A model generated the notes under the pieces. That model was not told the DNA's origin, did no database searches, and saw only the letters and a program-made list of their open reading frames with translations. From Apoderus coryli (lineage: Eukaryota > Arthropoda > Insecta > Coleoptera > Attelabidae), in NCBI GenBank assembly GCA_911728435.2, contig OU452200.1, positions 34,301,715 through 34,365,714 of the forward strand: a stretch of DNA of 64,000 nucleotides. The letters are read 5' to 3'. Within the stretch, counting starts at the first letter, position 1. Every line of letters begins with the position of its first letter. Shown piece after piece: positions 23,040 to 34,408 of the stretch. Position numbers and translations under genes: made by a program.

Positions 23040-24830
23040 TTTATCTCGACTACTTTTCGAGAAAAAAAAATATTTAGTAAATACCACTCAACAAACGTAA
23101 CACTAGTAAAATTAATTAAAGTTGACTTGCGTATTTTTCAATTTAAAAATTATTTGTAAATTAGCCATCATTTGAAAAAATACTCCAATCATAAAATAAT
23201 CCTTACTCTTGCTAACATTTCTTGCAAATGTTCTTTATCTCGATTACTTTTGGAGAAAAAGAAATATTTAGTAGATACCACTCAACAAACGTAACACTAG
23301 TAAAATTAATTAAAGTTGACTTGCGTATTTTTCATTTTAAAAATTATTTGTAAAATAGAAAAAATTTGAAAAAATACTACAATCGTATAATAAGCTTTAC
23401 TCTTTGTAAAATTTCTTCCAAATTTCCTTAGCTCGATTACTTTTCGAGAAAAAAAATATTTAGTACCACTCAACAAACGTAACACTAGTAAAATTAATTA
23501 AAGTTGACTTGCGTATTTTTCAATTTAAAAATTATTTGTAAATTAGCCACCATTTGAAAAAATACTCCAATCATAAAATAATCCTTACTCTTGCTAACAT
23601 TTCTTGCAAATGTTCTTTATCTCGATTACTTTTGGAGAAAAAGAAATATTTAGTAGATACCACTCAACAAACGTAACACTAGTAAAATTAATTAAAGTTG
23701 ACTTGCGTATTTTTCATTTTAAAAATTATTTGTAAAATAGAAAAAATTTGAAAAAATACTACAATCGTATAATAATCTTTACTCTTTGTAAAATTTCTTC
23801 CAAATTTTCTTTAGCTCGATTACTTTTCGAGAAAAAAAATATTTAGTACCACTCAACAAACTTAACACTAGTAAAATTAATTTTTGTACGACCGATCTTT
23901 TTTGATTGTTTACCGTGTCTGTGTTTATGACAGTAAGTGACATTTACTGGCTGACAACCCAAACACGACGGTAAGTAATTCACTTACCGTTCAGAGAACG
24001 GTAAGTAAATTCACGACGGTATGTCATTGCCCATTTATGCTGACGTTATTACTTTGATTTTTAAAATTGTATATTAAACGGCATTAGGTACGAACTTTTA
24101 TAAGTATTTTCATACCGTTCTCTGGAATTATAGCGGCTATTCCAACATTCCATGCTTCACAAGAGATTCACATTCAAAGTCACTCATTTTCAATAATAAT
24201 ACTTATTTAAATAAGTTCTGACAAATACATGACATAAAAAATACGATAACAATCATAACAATAACAATTACTTCCATGGCAACGTTCAACTGCAACTTTG
24301 TAGAGGGTATTCAGCTAACCTGAATTTGTATTTAATTGAAAATAATAATTATTAAAAATAATAAAATTGCAATTTCAGCTATTTCGATCGTACAAAAAAT
24401 AGTATAAGCATCTCAAACAGTAAGTAGTTTACCGATCTCCTCCAATTTTGGCGACTTCGCTTCGCTCAGTCGCCAAACATTGTCGTCGATCGGTAAACTA
24501 CACTTACTGTTCTCAATACTTAATATACTATAAAGTTGACTTGCGTATTTTTCTATTTAAAAATTATTTGTAAAATAGCAAAAATTTTAAAAAATACTAC
24601 AATCGTAAAATAATCTTTACTCTTTTCAAAATTTCCTCCAAATTTTCTTTATCTCGATTATTTTCCGAGAAAAAATATTTAGTACCACTCAACAAACGTG
24701 ACACTAGTAAAATTAATTAAAGTTGCCTTGCGTATTTTTGAATTTAAAAATTATTTGTAAAATAGCAAAAAAATACTCCATTCGTAAAATAATCTTTACT
24801 CTGTCTAAAATTTCTTGTCAAAATAATAAT
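23040..24830. repeat. Satellite of about 190 bp, 7 units with insertion
   Basis: Units are marked by cgattacttttcgagaaaaa at 23047, 23241, 23434, 23623, 23817 and 24653 (spacing 189-194 within the first block). Each continues with accactcaacaaacgtaaca, ctagtaaaattaattaaagt and tgacttgcgtatttttca. Odd and even units differ consistently: cttttggagaaaaagaaata alternates with cttttcgagaaaaaaaatat. A dimer of about 385 bp is therefore the higher-order unit. A 650-bp block (23879-24530) interrupts the array. Confidence 0.88.
23879..24530. mobile_element. Insertion inside satellite array
   Basis: This foreign block splits the satellite. Its first part is bounded by ttttgtacgaccgatc (about 23882) and gatcgtacaaaaaat (about 24388), imperfect inverses. 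It contains several palindromic copies of acggtaagtaa and its inverse. Its last 130 bp (24403-24530) fold into a hairpin: agtataag...acagtaagtagtttaccgatc against gatcggtaaac...acttactgt...taatatact. The loop holds cgacttcgcttcgctcagtcg. No frame was found. Confidence 0.6.
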
Positions 24831-26500
24831 TGAAATGAATGATGGTGATACTAGGTATTTAAATTAATTATTGAAGCTGTAAATATTGTTTAGAAATGTA
24901 TTTGAATTGGTCTTATTTTCGTCAAAAGTAAAGATATGAAATTATTACTGCGTATTTGTTTAAAAATAAGGATTACAATATAATCAAATATTTAGACGCA
25001 ATATTACTTATTGATCTAGTATTACACTTAAATAATCCTTATTTACTTTGACTATTGTATTGTTTTGTGTAAATGTTATTGATAGCTAAAAATTTGAGAA
25101 TAAATCCCGGAATATCTTATTAGGAACACATGCATGTATTTGACACTAACCGCGGAACCTTTTTCCCGGTACCCGGTAGCCGGTAGTAGTGGACATTGTT
25201 GGGAACCCAATGGGGTTCAATGAAAGTCTTGTATATAACGTTTTATTATGTTTCTTTTATATATACCGGGCGTTGATGGGCCTTAGAAGTTTTGAGAAAA
25301 CTCACACGTTTTGTAGTCTTTCTGTCACTTCCGGTATAACCGAAATTCAACTTTTTTATTTTATATATAACACCCTGTATATAAATATAGTATTCCATAT
25401 CTGTATTCGAGTCTGTTTTAACACTTCAACTGTTTTCAAATAACAAATTTGCTTTGAATTTGTATGTCCCAAAAACACGTCTCTGGAAAATATTCGCCAT
25501 TTCGTCTCTTAAAATTTTGATGGTAGTTGATGAAAAACATCGAAACATCAACTTTCTTGACAGATAGGTAGTAGCAAACTACTGTAATATGATTATTATC
25601 TATTATTCTGAAAGACAATCAAATTTCCTTTCAAATAATATGCCATATTGCTATCCCTAAATGGAAAGCTTCCTGAAATAAAAGAAAGTTTCCAGAAAAG
25701 TTGGATTATGGATTAACAAATGAAGTTTGCTCAAAATTTTACAGTTGTGTTGATATTTTAGCAGGAAATTCAAAAAGTCACGTACTTATCAAACCATCCT
25801 CGTATTTAACTAGAATTAAACAAATTCATTTGATATAACAAACTGTGCGTAGGAAAAACCAACAATGTTCCCCATATATTATGATAATTATTTAATTTTA
25901 AGAAAACCACGTGCATTAGTAACTTTAGTAACACTTTATATATACATTTCAATAATAATTATTATTGCGTATATTTCGGAGAAATACATTTGCACTGTGT
26001 TAATACTATTTTGCCACAACTGATATGAGTACCTAAATATTTCTAATGATATAATTAATTAAAGTTATATTAAATTAAAGGGTTTAATCTGTCTGATTGT
26101 TGTATATATTTAAATGCATATTGAAGTATTAGCTAGGTTTGCAATTATTTATGTTTATGAGGTACTTTCACTTTTCACTAGATAACTAGGCATGTCACTA
26201 TTTATTTTGTAGGCGTTTCTGTTGACTATAAGGGTGCCAGAATTTTAATGAAACAGTTTTAAAGACTAATGTCTCAGTAGGCAAAAATAGGACAAGAAAA
26301 AATAAAAATGAGAATATCTAAAAAAACACAAAAAGTCGGTGAATATCTGGGCACATAACCTGATGCAGCAGAGTGTTATTTTAGATACTTTGTATTATAT
26401 ACAACTATAAAACTAGATAATTGTCACTTTTTTAACGAAAACCATATTACAACTAAAATATTATTAATTAATTTGTCAATAATAATATTATTATGTATTG
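24831..26500. other. No recognised gene
   Basis: AT-rich. A MITE end (acaccctgtatata) is visible near 25369. Frames at 25189-25443 and 25436-25618 have no motif. Confidence 0.4.
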
Positions 26501-26504
26501 TTTA

Positions 26505-26930
26505 CATGACATTGTGACCGATTTCTTTGAAATTTGGCAGCGTTGTTGCTAGAAATAGGGATCTTATATATGGCCCTAACTACATCAAAATTATTAAGTC
26601 CAGTGGCGTTAGGGAAGAAGATTAAAAAGTATTTTCAACTGTTCGTTTTGGCACACCCTTTCTTGACTGGTAAGAATTTTGTTACGCATTTATTGTAAAG
26701 GAAGAAAATTTTTGTAACTCATTTTCTTTTTGTATAGCTTTATTATGGACTGATGATGGGGGTTTATTCCTCCGAAACATGTCTCTGACGTGCTGTTAAC
26801 GTGATGTTAATAAAGTTGTTTTGTGAAGGTGACGTTATAGTTTGCTTTATCATAGATATTGCACTCCACTGTGTGAATGGATTATTTCTTCAAATCAAAA
26901 TTATTAAATCGAGTGACGTTAGAGGGACAA
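26505..26930 (+). repeat. PLE-like tail with MITE remnants
   Basis: MITE-type text (gaccgatttctttgaaattt and ccagtggcgtt) is followed by a hammerhead-like core at 26750-26785 and then ataaagttgttttgtgaagg, a tail shaped like the PLE terminus. A second truncated copy of the MITE text follows (aaattattaaatcgagtgac). Confidence 0.45.
26750..26785 (+). ncRNA. Hammerhead-like core
   Basis: CTGATGA, hairpin stem GGGGG/CCTCC, then GAAACATGTC. The stem pairs fully if one G-T pair is allowed, and the last four bases could form a short helix III ending in the usual GTC cleavage triplet. Confidence 0.45.
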
Positions 26931-27569
26931 CTTATTGGCAAAAAAAAATGTGCCCCTCTGACTGTAATTTAATTTCGATATTGTCTTGAGATAAAACAAC
27001 TCATTTTTTATCTATTGTATTCTGCCTAACATCGCGCCATTTCAATAGTGTCACATGGCACAATAATAACTTTAAAAAAATCCACAGTTTTTCAAGTTGT
27101 ATGTAAGTTTTTGACATCTCCTAACCAATATTGAACAATAGGTACATTTTTTGTCAAAAACCTTTAAAAGACATCTGCATCCTGTGGTGTACAGTGACAA
27201 CAAGGATGTATCTCGTTGTTCATTATTTGTTAGAATTTTCGCCGCCATCGCCATAGTGAGGCAATCTTAGAAACGTGTATTTTGTGGTGCATAATAACAT
27301 ATATTTTGTATGTAAATACCAGAGATAGAAGGTAGAGGGATTTGCTTCGACTAGTGCTCATTCGATTTTCGAAGGATGAAACCGCCGCCGCCATGTTCTT
27401 CTATTGTTGTGCCAACTATGGAAAAACAAATCTGGTGTTAAACTACGATTCGTCTAAAGCGGGAATTTTAAATTCAGGCCAATAAGAGGCCGCTGTTTTA
27501 TGTTGGCCGATGCAAAATGTTTTATTTTTAATTATTTAGGTTTTAGTGTTTATTTAAGTTTTATAACCA

Positions 27570-27636
27570 ATGGCATGTGTTGTAAAATCGTGCAAAAACT
27601 ATAAAAAAATAGGCAAGAACGAATTTCATTTCATTG
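27570..27636 (+). CDS. THAP-domain protein, exon 1
   Basis: ATG at 27570 starts MACVVKSCKNYKKIGKNEFH and ends at a GTAAGTAAT donor (27637) in phase 1. The Cys-x4-Cys pair and the FHF segment match the beginning of a C2CH THAP DNA-binding finger. It splices in frame to 27806. It lies inside a TIR element, so it is probably a transposon gene rather than a host one. Confidence 0.5.
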
Positions 27637-27805
27637 GTAAGTAATAATGTGAGCATACCCTAAAAATGCAGTGTCGTGCATTCAATTATAGGGGGATAGG
27701 TAGATAACTTTAATACTCAAAGACAAAATATTAATTATTTCGATTGCTAAGGCGTTTATTCAAATTATACATTTTATAATAATTTTGTACTTATAATTCC
27801 AAAAG

Positions 27806-28179
27806 ATGAAAACTTAGAAAATAAATGGCTGACTACGTTTGATATCCAGCCAGAGTATTGGGTGTGGAAAGCAGTTAAATTAGTGGGCTCTAACCATCTT
27901 GAAACTGAGGATTTTCTGAATTTTCCTGGAAGGCGTACGTTGAAGGAAAACGGAATTCCTGTACAACTTCAAATTTCTTCAGAATTTACACCTCCGACAA
28001 TGCCAGGTATTTCTGGAATAAAACAGGGAATGCAACCAGGGCAACTAAACACTCTGTGTCCAACTGATACATCGTCATTGAGTACCAGCTTACGTTCTGA
28101 GGAAGGACTAAGAATTGGAAAACCAAGTTTTATTAATACAATTTGTTTAAGCTACCATTGTTGTAATTCCTTTATTTAA
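27806..28179 (+). CDS. THAP-domain protein, exon 2
   Basis: After an AAAAG acceptor the frame continues DENLENKWLTTFDIQ and reaches VGSNHLETEDF, then GRRTLKENGIPVQL. These match the W, the C-x-x-H pair and the final P of THAP fingers. The third zinc ligand (Cys in VCSxHF) is Gly here, so the finger is probably defective. The frame can stop at 28179, or leave at the donor in PGISG (GTATTT, about 28005) to possible exons after the acceptors at 28233 and 28340. A polyadenylation-like signal is near 28547. No transposase domain was recognised. Confidence 0.45.
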
Positions 28180-28787
28180 AGAATTATAGGTACTTAATAA
28201 GTATTTTTAATGCACCGCGCTTTTCATTTTAGGCTAACAAGCAGGGACAGTGCGTCAAAGAATTGCCTCAAGCTATAAGTAATTTAATTATAGGTCTATT
28301 TCTTTTCGAGTTTTATTCTTTTTTCTTTCCTGTTGCAGCCATCGAATGCTTCATCAGAGCTGTGCACGGATAGCAGTACAAAATGTAAAATTGTACAAAG
28401 AACTAAAACTATCCACAGTTACAGGTTAGATAGTTATAAAATAAAAAGCTTAATACACAAGCACCGTGAAAAATTCAACACAACTGTAAACATTTTCATA
28501 AAAGTAACGTAAAGTTGATTATTAATGTTTGAAATCAAAGAGAATTTAATAAAATTATATATTATTAAAATAATCCATATTTGTTTTATTTTTTATTATT
28601 TTAAATAAAACAAAATGCATATTCAAACTGGTAGTCACGATTGGCAAAAAAAAATTAAATACACTTTTTTTCCTACTTAAATTGGACCTCTTAAGACGAT
28701 ACGCCACTGGCAATAATGGAACATGGCGGCCTACTTATTAGCAGTTCATGTATCTGTCAAGCTCATTCTCCCTCCTCTATATCTATA

Positions 28788-29218
28788 GGGTTATTCTTTC
28801 GTAGTGATCTGAACAAGTGAATGTGATTAAACTGAATGTGATTATACTGAACTGAATATTTGGCGATACCGAAAGATCATCTTTTTTGTGATTCTTTCAC
28901 TTAACCTCGGAAACTTGTGAAAACAACCAAATCTGCTCTAAAAACTGGAAAATTATTTCTGCCATGATATTATTATCCATGTATTAAACTTTTACAATTT
29001 ATTGGTTTGATTCAAAATCATATGCCAATTACTTTTAGAGGTTAACTGTGAACTGAACGAACTAACCGGTACCCAGAGGTTGATCAGTAAGGGGCAAGGG
29101 GGGTAGGAATTTTAATCAGTTTGGTAGAAGTGAGCGATGTCGAAAGAATGCGCACAATCGTGAATGAACTGACAATTTTTAGATTGTTCACTTAGTTCAG
29201 TACGAAAGAATAACCCTT
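28788..29218 (+). mobile_element. MITE with GGGTTATTCTTTCGTA ends, copy 1
   Basis: The left end GGGTTATTCTTTCGTA and the right end TACGAAAGAATAACCC are exact inverses. Internally ccgaaagatcatcttttttg and ggcaaggggggtaggaattt are shared with the inverted copy at 29379-29836. No frame was found. Confidence 0.85.
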
Positions 29219-29378
29219 ATTTTGGTCTGCTTCCCTATCTAGGGCCTATCTATATAAGCCCAGAGTAATTATTAGGAACAGTTAGCTCACAGTTCCCAAT
29301 ATTTAAAACGATAATATATGCAAAAAAATGCCCTCACAGGCCACAAAGATTAAAAGTTCAGAGCTAACCAACCTATAA

Positions 29379-29836
29379 GGGTTATTCTTTCGTACTGAAC
29401 TAAGTGAACAATCTGAAAATTGTCAGTTCATTTACGATTGTGTGTATTCTTTCGACATCGGTCACTTCTACCAAGCTGATTAAAATTCCTACCCCCCTTG
29501 CCGCTTACTGATCAACCTCTTGGTAGCGGTTAGTTCGTTCAGTTAACCTCTAAAAGTATTGAATTGAATATTGAGAGATAATAATTGGCATATGAATTCG
29601 AATCAAACCAATAAATTGTAAAAGTTTAAAACATGGATAATAATATCATGGAAGAAATAATTTTCCAGTTTTCAGAGCAGATTTGGTTGTTTTCACAAGT
29701 TTCCGAGGATAAGTGAAAGAATCACAAAAAAGATGATCTTTCGGTATCGCCAAATAGGTATTCAGTTCAGTATAATCACATTCAGTTTAATCACATTCAC
29801 TTGTTCAGATCAATCACTACGAAAGAATAACCTTAT
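29379..29836 (-). mobile_element. MITE with GGGTTATTCTTTCGTA ends, copy 2 (inverted)
   Basis: Same family as 28788-29218 in reverse orientation, about 160 bp away. The pair can fold into a stem of more than 400 bp just upstream of Roc2. The right end has lost one base (AATAACCTTA). Confidence 0.85.
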
Positions 29837-29980
29837 AGTTGAGTTTCAACTTGACATCTATGTTTGAGGTTACGGTATACGGTAGTATTATTTTTTTTAT
29901 TTACCTACCATTAAATTCCACCGCTTTATCTAATTTACGTATTAAGAAACAAAAGAGAAATCTTAGATTACATTTTTATT

Positions 29981-30310
29981 ATGGCCGATGAAAATGATAA
30001 TGAAAAGCTTGACAGTGATACTCAAAAATCAGAAAAAATGTTCACATTAAAAAAATGGAATGCAGTTGCTATGTGGAGTTGGGATGTTGAGTGTGATACA
30101 TGCGCTATATGTCGTGTCCAAGTTATGGATGCATGCTTAAGATGCCAGGCCGAAAGCAAGAAAGATTCTTACGGGAAACAGGATTGTGTTGTGGTTTGGG
30201 GTGAATGTAATCATTCATTTCACTACTGCTGTATGTCTTTGTGGGTGAAACAAAATAATAGGTGTCCACTTTGTCAGCAAGAGTGGTCTATCCAAAGAAT
30301 GGGCAAATAA
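29981..30310 (+). CDS. Roc2: RING-box protein 2 (cullin-RING ligase subunit)
   Basis: Complete 109-residue protein: the RING-H2 subunit that binds the cullin (usually Cul5 in animals) and recruits the E2 for ubiquitin or NEDD8 transfer; it acts in cytosol and nucleus. Residues 20-36 (MFTLKKWNAVAMWSWDV) form the cullin-binding strand. Zinc ligands are visible at C41, C44, C52, C55, C69, C76, H78, H81, C84, C95 and C98. The block WVKQNNRCPLCQQEW is the E2-facing end. Near-complete conservation identifies RBX2/RNF7/Roc2 rather than RBX1. The start is the first ATG, in MADEN. It is a single exon here, with AATAAA at 30487. It is the only intact conserved host gene in the window; being intronless it could be the true locus or an old functional retrocopy. 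Confidence 0.95.
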   Translation: MADENDNEKLDSDTQKSEKMFTLKKWNAVAMWSWDVECDTCAICRVQVMDACLRCQAESKKDSYGKQDCVVVWGECNHSFHYCCMSLWVKQNNRCPLCQQEWSIQRMGK

Positions 30311-30486
30311 TTGTGTTTGAGTGTAAGTTACTCTAATCTTCTAAATTAAGTTTTAAAAGTATATAGCAGCGGTGTATCATAGCGGTTAATCTTTTTAATT
30401 TGTACGTCAGTAATGTAACAAAAAGTGTTGTTTATTGTATCAAAAATCAATTTTCTGATGACGTACAGTTAAGTAACTGTAACTTC

Positions 30487-30492
30487 AATAAA
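30487..30492 (+). terminator. Polyadenylation signal of Roc2
   Basis: AATAAA about 180 bases after the stop codon. A later TTTTATTTTCAG at 30671-30682 could instead be an acceptor of a 3' UTR exon, so the transcript end is not certain. Confidence 0.45.
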
Positions 30493-30559
30493 GTTATTGA
30501 ATACAAAATATTCCAAAGCAGATAAGGAATCCAAAAATATAATTATATACCGGAAGTTC

Positions 30560-32110
30560 CAGAAATATCACAATATTATAGAGTGATGGATTGGATTGCC
30601 CTGTGTAATCACTTAAATTTTTAAAAGAATCGTATGCTAATGTAGGTATTATAACTTACAGTTCATTGTATTTTATTTTCAGATTTGCATTTCGAGGCAC
30701 ACTTTCAAAGAATGCGAGAAGACATGCAATTATAGACAGATAAAGATACACTAATATTAAATATAAATATAGGTACTAAATAGTTAAACTAATTTTTAAT
30801 TATCATTTATGCGATGATCTAAGTTATATCTGAATAAATTAGGTTATGTTATTTATTTGAGGTTTAATATTATAAGGATATATATAAATATACTAAATAT
30901 TTTCTTTTTTATTTAATTCTAATTATTTCCTATTTCTGTATTTTAGTATGTATACATGTTTAATTCCATGTTAAACCATAAAAACAATAGGAAGATTTCT
31001 ATGTAAGATTTATTAATGCCACTGAAGATGGAACTGTTGTTCCGAAACATATTTTGCTGATTTGAGCATGTATATAAAGATATTTTGTGGAGCAGACGCC
31101 CTTGATTTACAAATATTTATTGGAATTGTTTAAATTCAACATATATTTAATATATTCAATTTTTTTTTAATTTTTTTTATTTCATTATTCTTTCCTACAA
31201 TTTATCATATCAATTAATTCATCATTTTTCAAATGAGTGGTGGACTAAAAATTTTGGTTGGTAAGTATTACTTAGGTATATAAAATTACTTCAAATTAAT
31301 ATAACCCTAGTCTATACCAAAGATTAATGTACATTAATCTTTGTCTATACTTCTACAGTTATTTAATGCTGTGAACTTAATTTAGGGAAGGTTTCCCTAA
31401 CCAGCTTCGAGAAGAAAATAAAATGTGGCAAAATGCTTGTTGTGAATAATGATGTATTACAAAGTGACTGCATATGTGCTCCATCAGTCCTCTTCTGCAT
31501 CCTCTGCGGCCAATCTCAACCCACGCTTTCAGTCCCAGATCAGTGAAAAAGTTGGCGATGACACCTGGTGGGACTGTCCTGTAGATTAAGCAATCTTTCG
31601 AAGCGGTGATTTATTACTTGATTTGTACATTGAGAATCGTAAGACGTCGTAACGTCATATTAATCTTGATTCTTAGGATATACCTAAGGACTTTAAAAAT
31701 GCTAAAACTTTTATTCTTTCAAGCGATATTTTGTAACATACGTTCCTCATATTTTAGCAACAATCATAATATATCGGGTGGTCTAAAACAAAATCATGAC
31801 CCTTTGGGGGTAGAATCTACTACGAAAAATAAGACGAAAAGTCTCACTGTGGCACACTTGTTAGGAAATACGAGTATACCTATTTCGTTTTTACTAAAGC
31901 AATTTATGGTGAAGGCGCCAGTAAACTAAATCCACCTTGTGGTTTTTCGTTTTATAACTATGTTGTTAATATTAATATGCTCGTATTATTTAGTAGTTAG
32001 CATTAATTACATACATTTGATGGTCTTTTTCATTTTCTATCAATTGATTATTTTGATTTTAATAAATTCGGATCTTTACAAATTATCCAACAGAACACCG
32101 CATTGATTTC
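30560..32110. other. No gene; PLE-like tail near 31020
   Basis: AT-rich. A hammerhead-like core stands at 31022-31055. A 50-bp fragment of the 18199-18766 MITE lies at 31797-31850. A less AT-rich patch at 31390-31590 showed no recognisable protein. Confidence 0.4.
31022..31055 (+). ncRNA. Hammerhead-like core
   Basis: CTGAAGA, a perfect 5-bp hairpin GGAAC/GTTCC, then GAAACATATTTTGC. About 30 bases later comes aaagatattttgtggagcag, which resembles the PLE terminal text attaaagattttgtggagtt at 41192. Confidence 0.5.
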
Positions 32111-32115
32111 TTATA

Positions 32116-33104
32116 CAGGGTGTACTCATAAATAAGTGCGACAAACTTCAGGGGGTAATTCTGCATGAAAAAATAATGACAGTTTGCTATATAAACATAT
32201 GTCCGCAAATCCTTCGTTTTCTGAGATACGGGGTGTTAAAGTTTTTCTTAAAAATTGAAGATATATTGATTGCTCTGAAACCGGTGGAGATATGCAAATG
32301 AAATTTAGTGTGTTTTAAGAGGTAGTTATTGCGCATTTTTTGACATGCAATTAAGAATTTTATGTTTGTCAGTGGCGCGCATACGGGTAATCTCAATTTT
32401 TTTGAAGAATTTTTCAAATTAAAAATCATTTTGGAATTCGTCGTTCAATTTGTCATAAAAAATCTCTCTTGATTTTTTATCGTTGGGGCCATTTGTGCAA
32501 AAAAATAAAACATCTCGCGGCGACGCTAGTAGGCTACTGTCAACATTCTGTTAAATACGAATATTTCAAGGAAATGTCAAATTAGCGCTTCTTTATTATT
32601 AGTGTTATTTTCTCTTATTGTTTTGGTTTAATGTTTATTGTATTAGATAGTTCTTGATAATGTATTAAAGAAATAAAAAATACGGGGTAATATGTTTTAT
32701 TTTTTTTCAAAAAGACGATGCCCCCTACGATAAAACAGCAAGAGAGATTTTTTATCACAAATTGAACGAGGAATTGCAAAATGATTTTTTATTTGAAAAA
32801 TTCCAGTGGCGTACCATTTTTTCTTTAAAAATATTGAGATTATTACCCGTATGCGCGCCACTGATGAACATAAAATGTTTAATTGCTTGCCAAAAATGCG
32901 CCATAACTACCTCTTAGAACTTACTAAATTTCATTTGCATATCTTTACCGGTTTCAGAGCAATCAATAAATCTTCAGTTTTTAAGAAAAACTTTAACTCA
33001 GAAAACGAAGCATTTGCGGACATATGTGTATATAGCAAACTGTCATTATTTTTTCATGCAGAATTACCCCCTGAAGTTTGTCGCCCTTATTTACTAACAC
33101 CCTG
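32116..33104. mobile_element. Palindromic MITE, complete (CAGGGTGT ends)
   Basis: Element of 989 bp with TA on both sides (32114-32115 and 33105-33106). Arms of about 370 bp (32116-32485 and 32715-33104) are inverse copies with modest divergence, around a 230-bp unique centre. Half-copies and heads of the same group are at 13455, 14803 and 16485. The long frames in the arms mirror each other and are not genes. Confidence 0.85.
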
Positions 33105-33149
33105 TATAGACATAGACAAAGGTTATAATTTGTAAAATTCCGAATTTGT

Positions 33150-33545
33150 GTGTTGCGGCTTTCAATAGGTTGCACGATATTACGGATTTGGGGGTTACAT
33201 TTGGTGAAGAATTGAGATACATTCTTCACATTGAAAGAATAGTTGCTTCCGCTTCACAGTGGCTGGGATTTATCGTTAGAAACAGCAAATGCGTTTAAGA
33301 AGTGCATTTATTGAAACTGTTATATTTCACTTTCGATAGATCCAAACTTGAATTTGCATCATTATTCGGTCACCCAATTTATGTGTGTCATATTCGTACT
33401 GTTGGCGTTTCTTTAAATATTTGGCCTATTGAGAGGACGAGGTTTATCCTGCCAGGGGGTGTGATCATGATGGATTACTCATGCGTTTGCAAATGTACGC
33501 TTTGTCCAGAGAAGAGAGATTCATGCGGATGCATTTCTCTATAAA
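33150..33545 (+). pseudogene. Non-LTR RT fragment
   Basis: The plus strand reads DITDLGVTFGEELRYILHIE and RIVASASQWLGFIVRNSK, then a stop, then LLKLLYFTFDRSKLEFAS. This is the DLGV-x-FD...GFI-x-R and LYF-x-L-x-RS-x-LEYAS region that follows the RT core in jockey-like ORF2. It is a short internal piece with no catalytic motif. Confidence 0.7.
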
Positions 33546-34176
33546 TTACTTAATAGCAATATAGTTATTCTGTTGCTGCTGGGCTGTGTGACATTTCTAG
33601 TTCCCCGTTCTCTATTAGAGTCCTGTGTACCTATTTCATGTGTTCGGAGTTTAATCGCGTCTGGGATTGATTGCGCAGAGGCTGGAAAACTCCAATTAGT
33701 ATAAATTTTGTGATTATTTGATTTTTTCGTTATTTGCTTTAATAAATTTTCATGGAAGATACTTTCCTAATTATGGATATATAAATCAGCAAGACAATCA
33801 AACCGTTATCAAGCCGAATTTGCTTTTGAAGGCGTAGCAATGTTTCACATCGTCGTTGCCTATTTTACTAAATTGAACTTGTCGATAGCTCAGGGGTTCT
33901 GTTAACCCATAAGGAGATCAATGAGATTTAGGTTCAATGGATTTTGATAGACAACAGACACCCTTTCATTCCAAAGCCAGACTAACACGCAATTAACGCA
34001 AAATACACTTAGCCGAAAAAATATCGCACAATCAAAAATTATGCTCAATTTCAAAGTTGATTTTCTCGCGAACCGATAAATCTATTTCGATAATTTTTTT
34101 TTGAGCTGTAGCTTTTTTCTTTGGTAATTGCACTGTGATAGAATTTTTTATTCAGACTTCAGTTTTAGGCTTATAC

Positions 34177-34226
34177 AGGGTGCAAAAATAAGAATAGATT
34201 TTTTACGTTAAATTTGAGACACCCTG
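34177..34226. repeat. Tiny hairpin with CAGGGTG ends
   Basis: tacagggtgcaaaaataaga faces gagacaccctgta within about 55 bp. The ends match the TA-target MITE group, so this may be an extreme deletion derivative. Confidence 0.5.
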
Positions 34227-34408
34227 TAGGGAGCATTAGCAACAACAGCGGATGGCATGGTGAAATCATACTGTAGCCTCTTGTTTTCTAAACATTTTGT
34301 TTTTTTAATCTCTGATATCTGTAATATCAAAGAAAATACACAGTTTTATACCAGAACATGTTTTTTTATTAAACTAACATTTAACTAAAAATAACACTAA
34401 CAATAAAA

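Larger units (their letters stand above)
27318..28785 (+). mobile_element. TIR element carrying a THAP gene
   Basis: The left end (cagagatagaaggtagaggg, then gccgccatgttcttctattg) is mirrored imperfectly at the right (acatggcggcctacttatta, then tctccctcctctatatctat). GCCGCCAT near each end recalls the P-like elements at 2265 and 36599, though the termini differ. Inside is a two-exon THAP gene on the plus strand. No clean target duplication was identified, because another MITE starts directly at the right end. Confidence 0.5.

Noticed and set aside
23040..24830. CRISPR-like array
   Set aside because: Units are about 190 bp with no spacer-repeat alternation, and the host is eukaryotic.
33302..33544. 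80-codon frame as an independent cysteine-rich gene
   Set aside because: Its first half continues the reverse-transcriptase-like text from 33150; the cysteine-rich end is a frame artefact.
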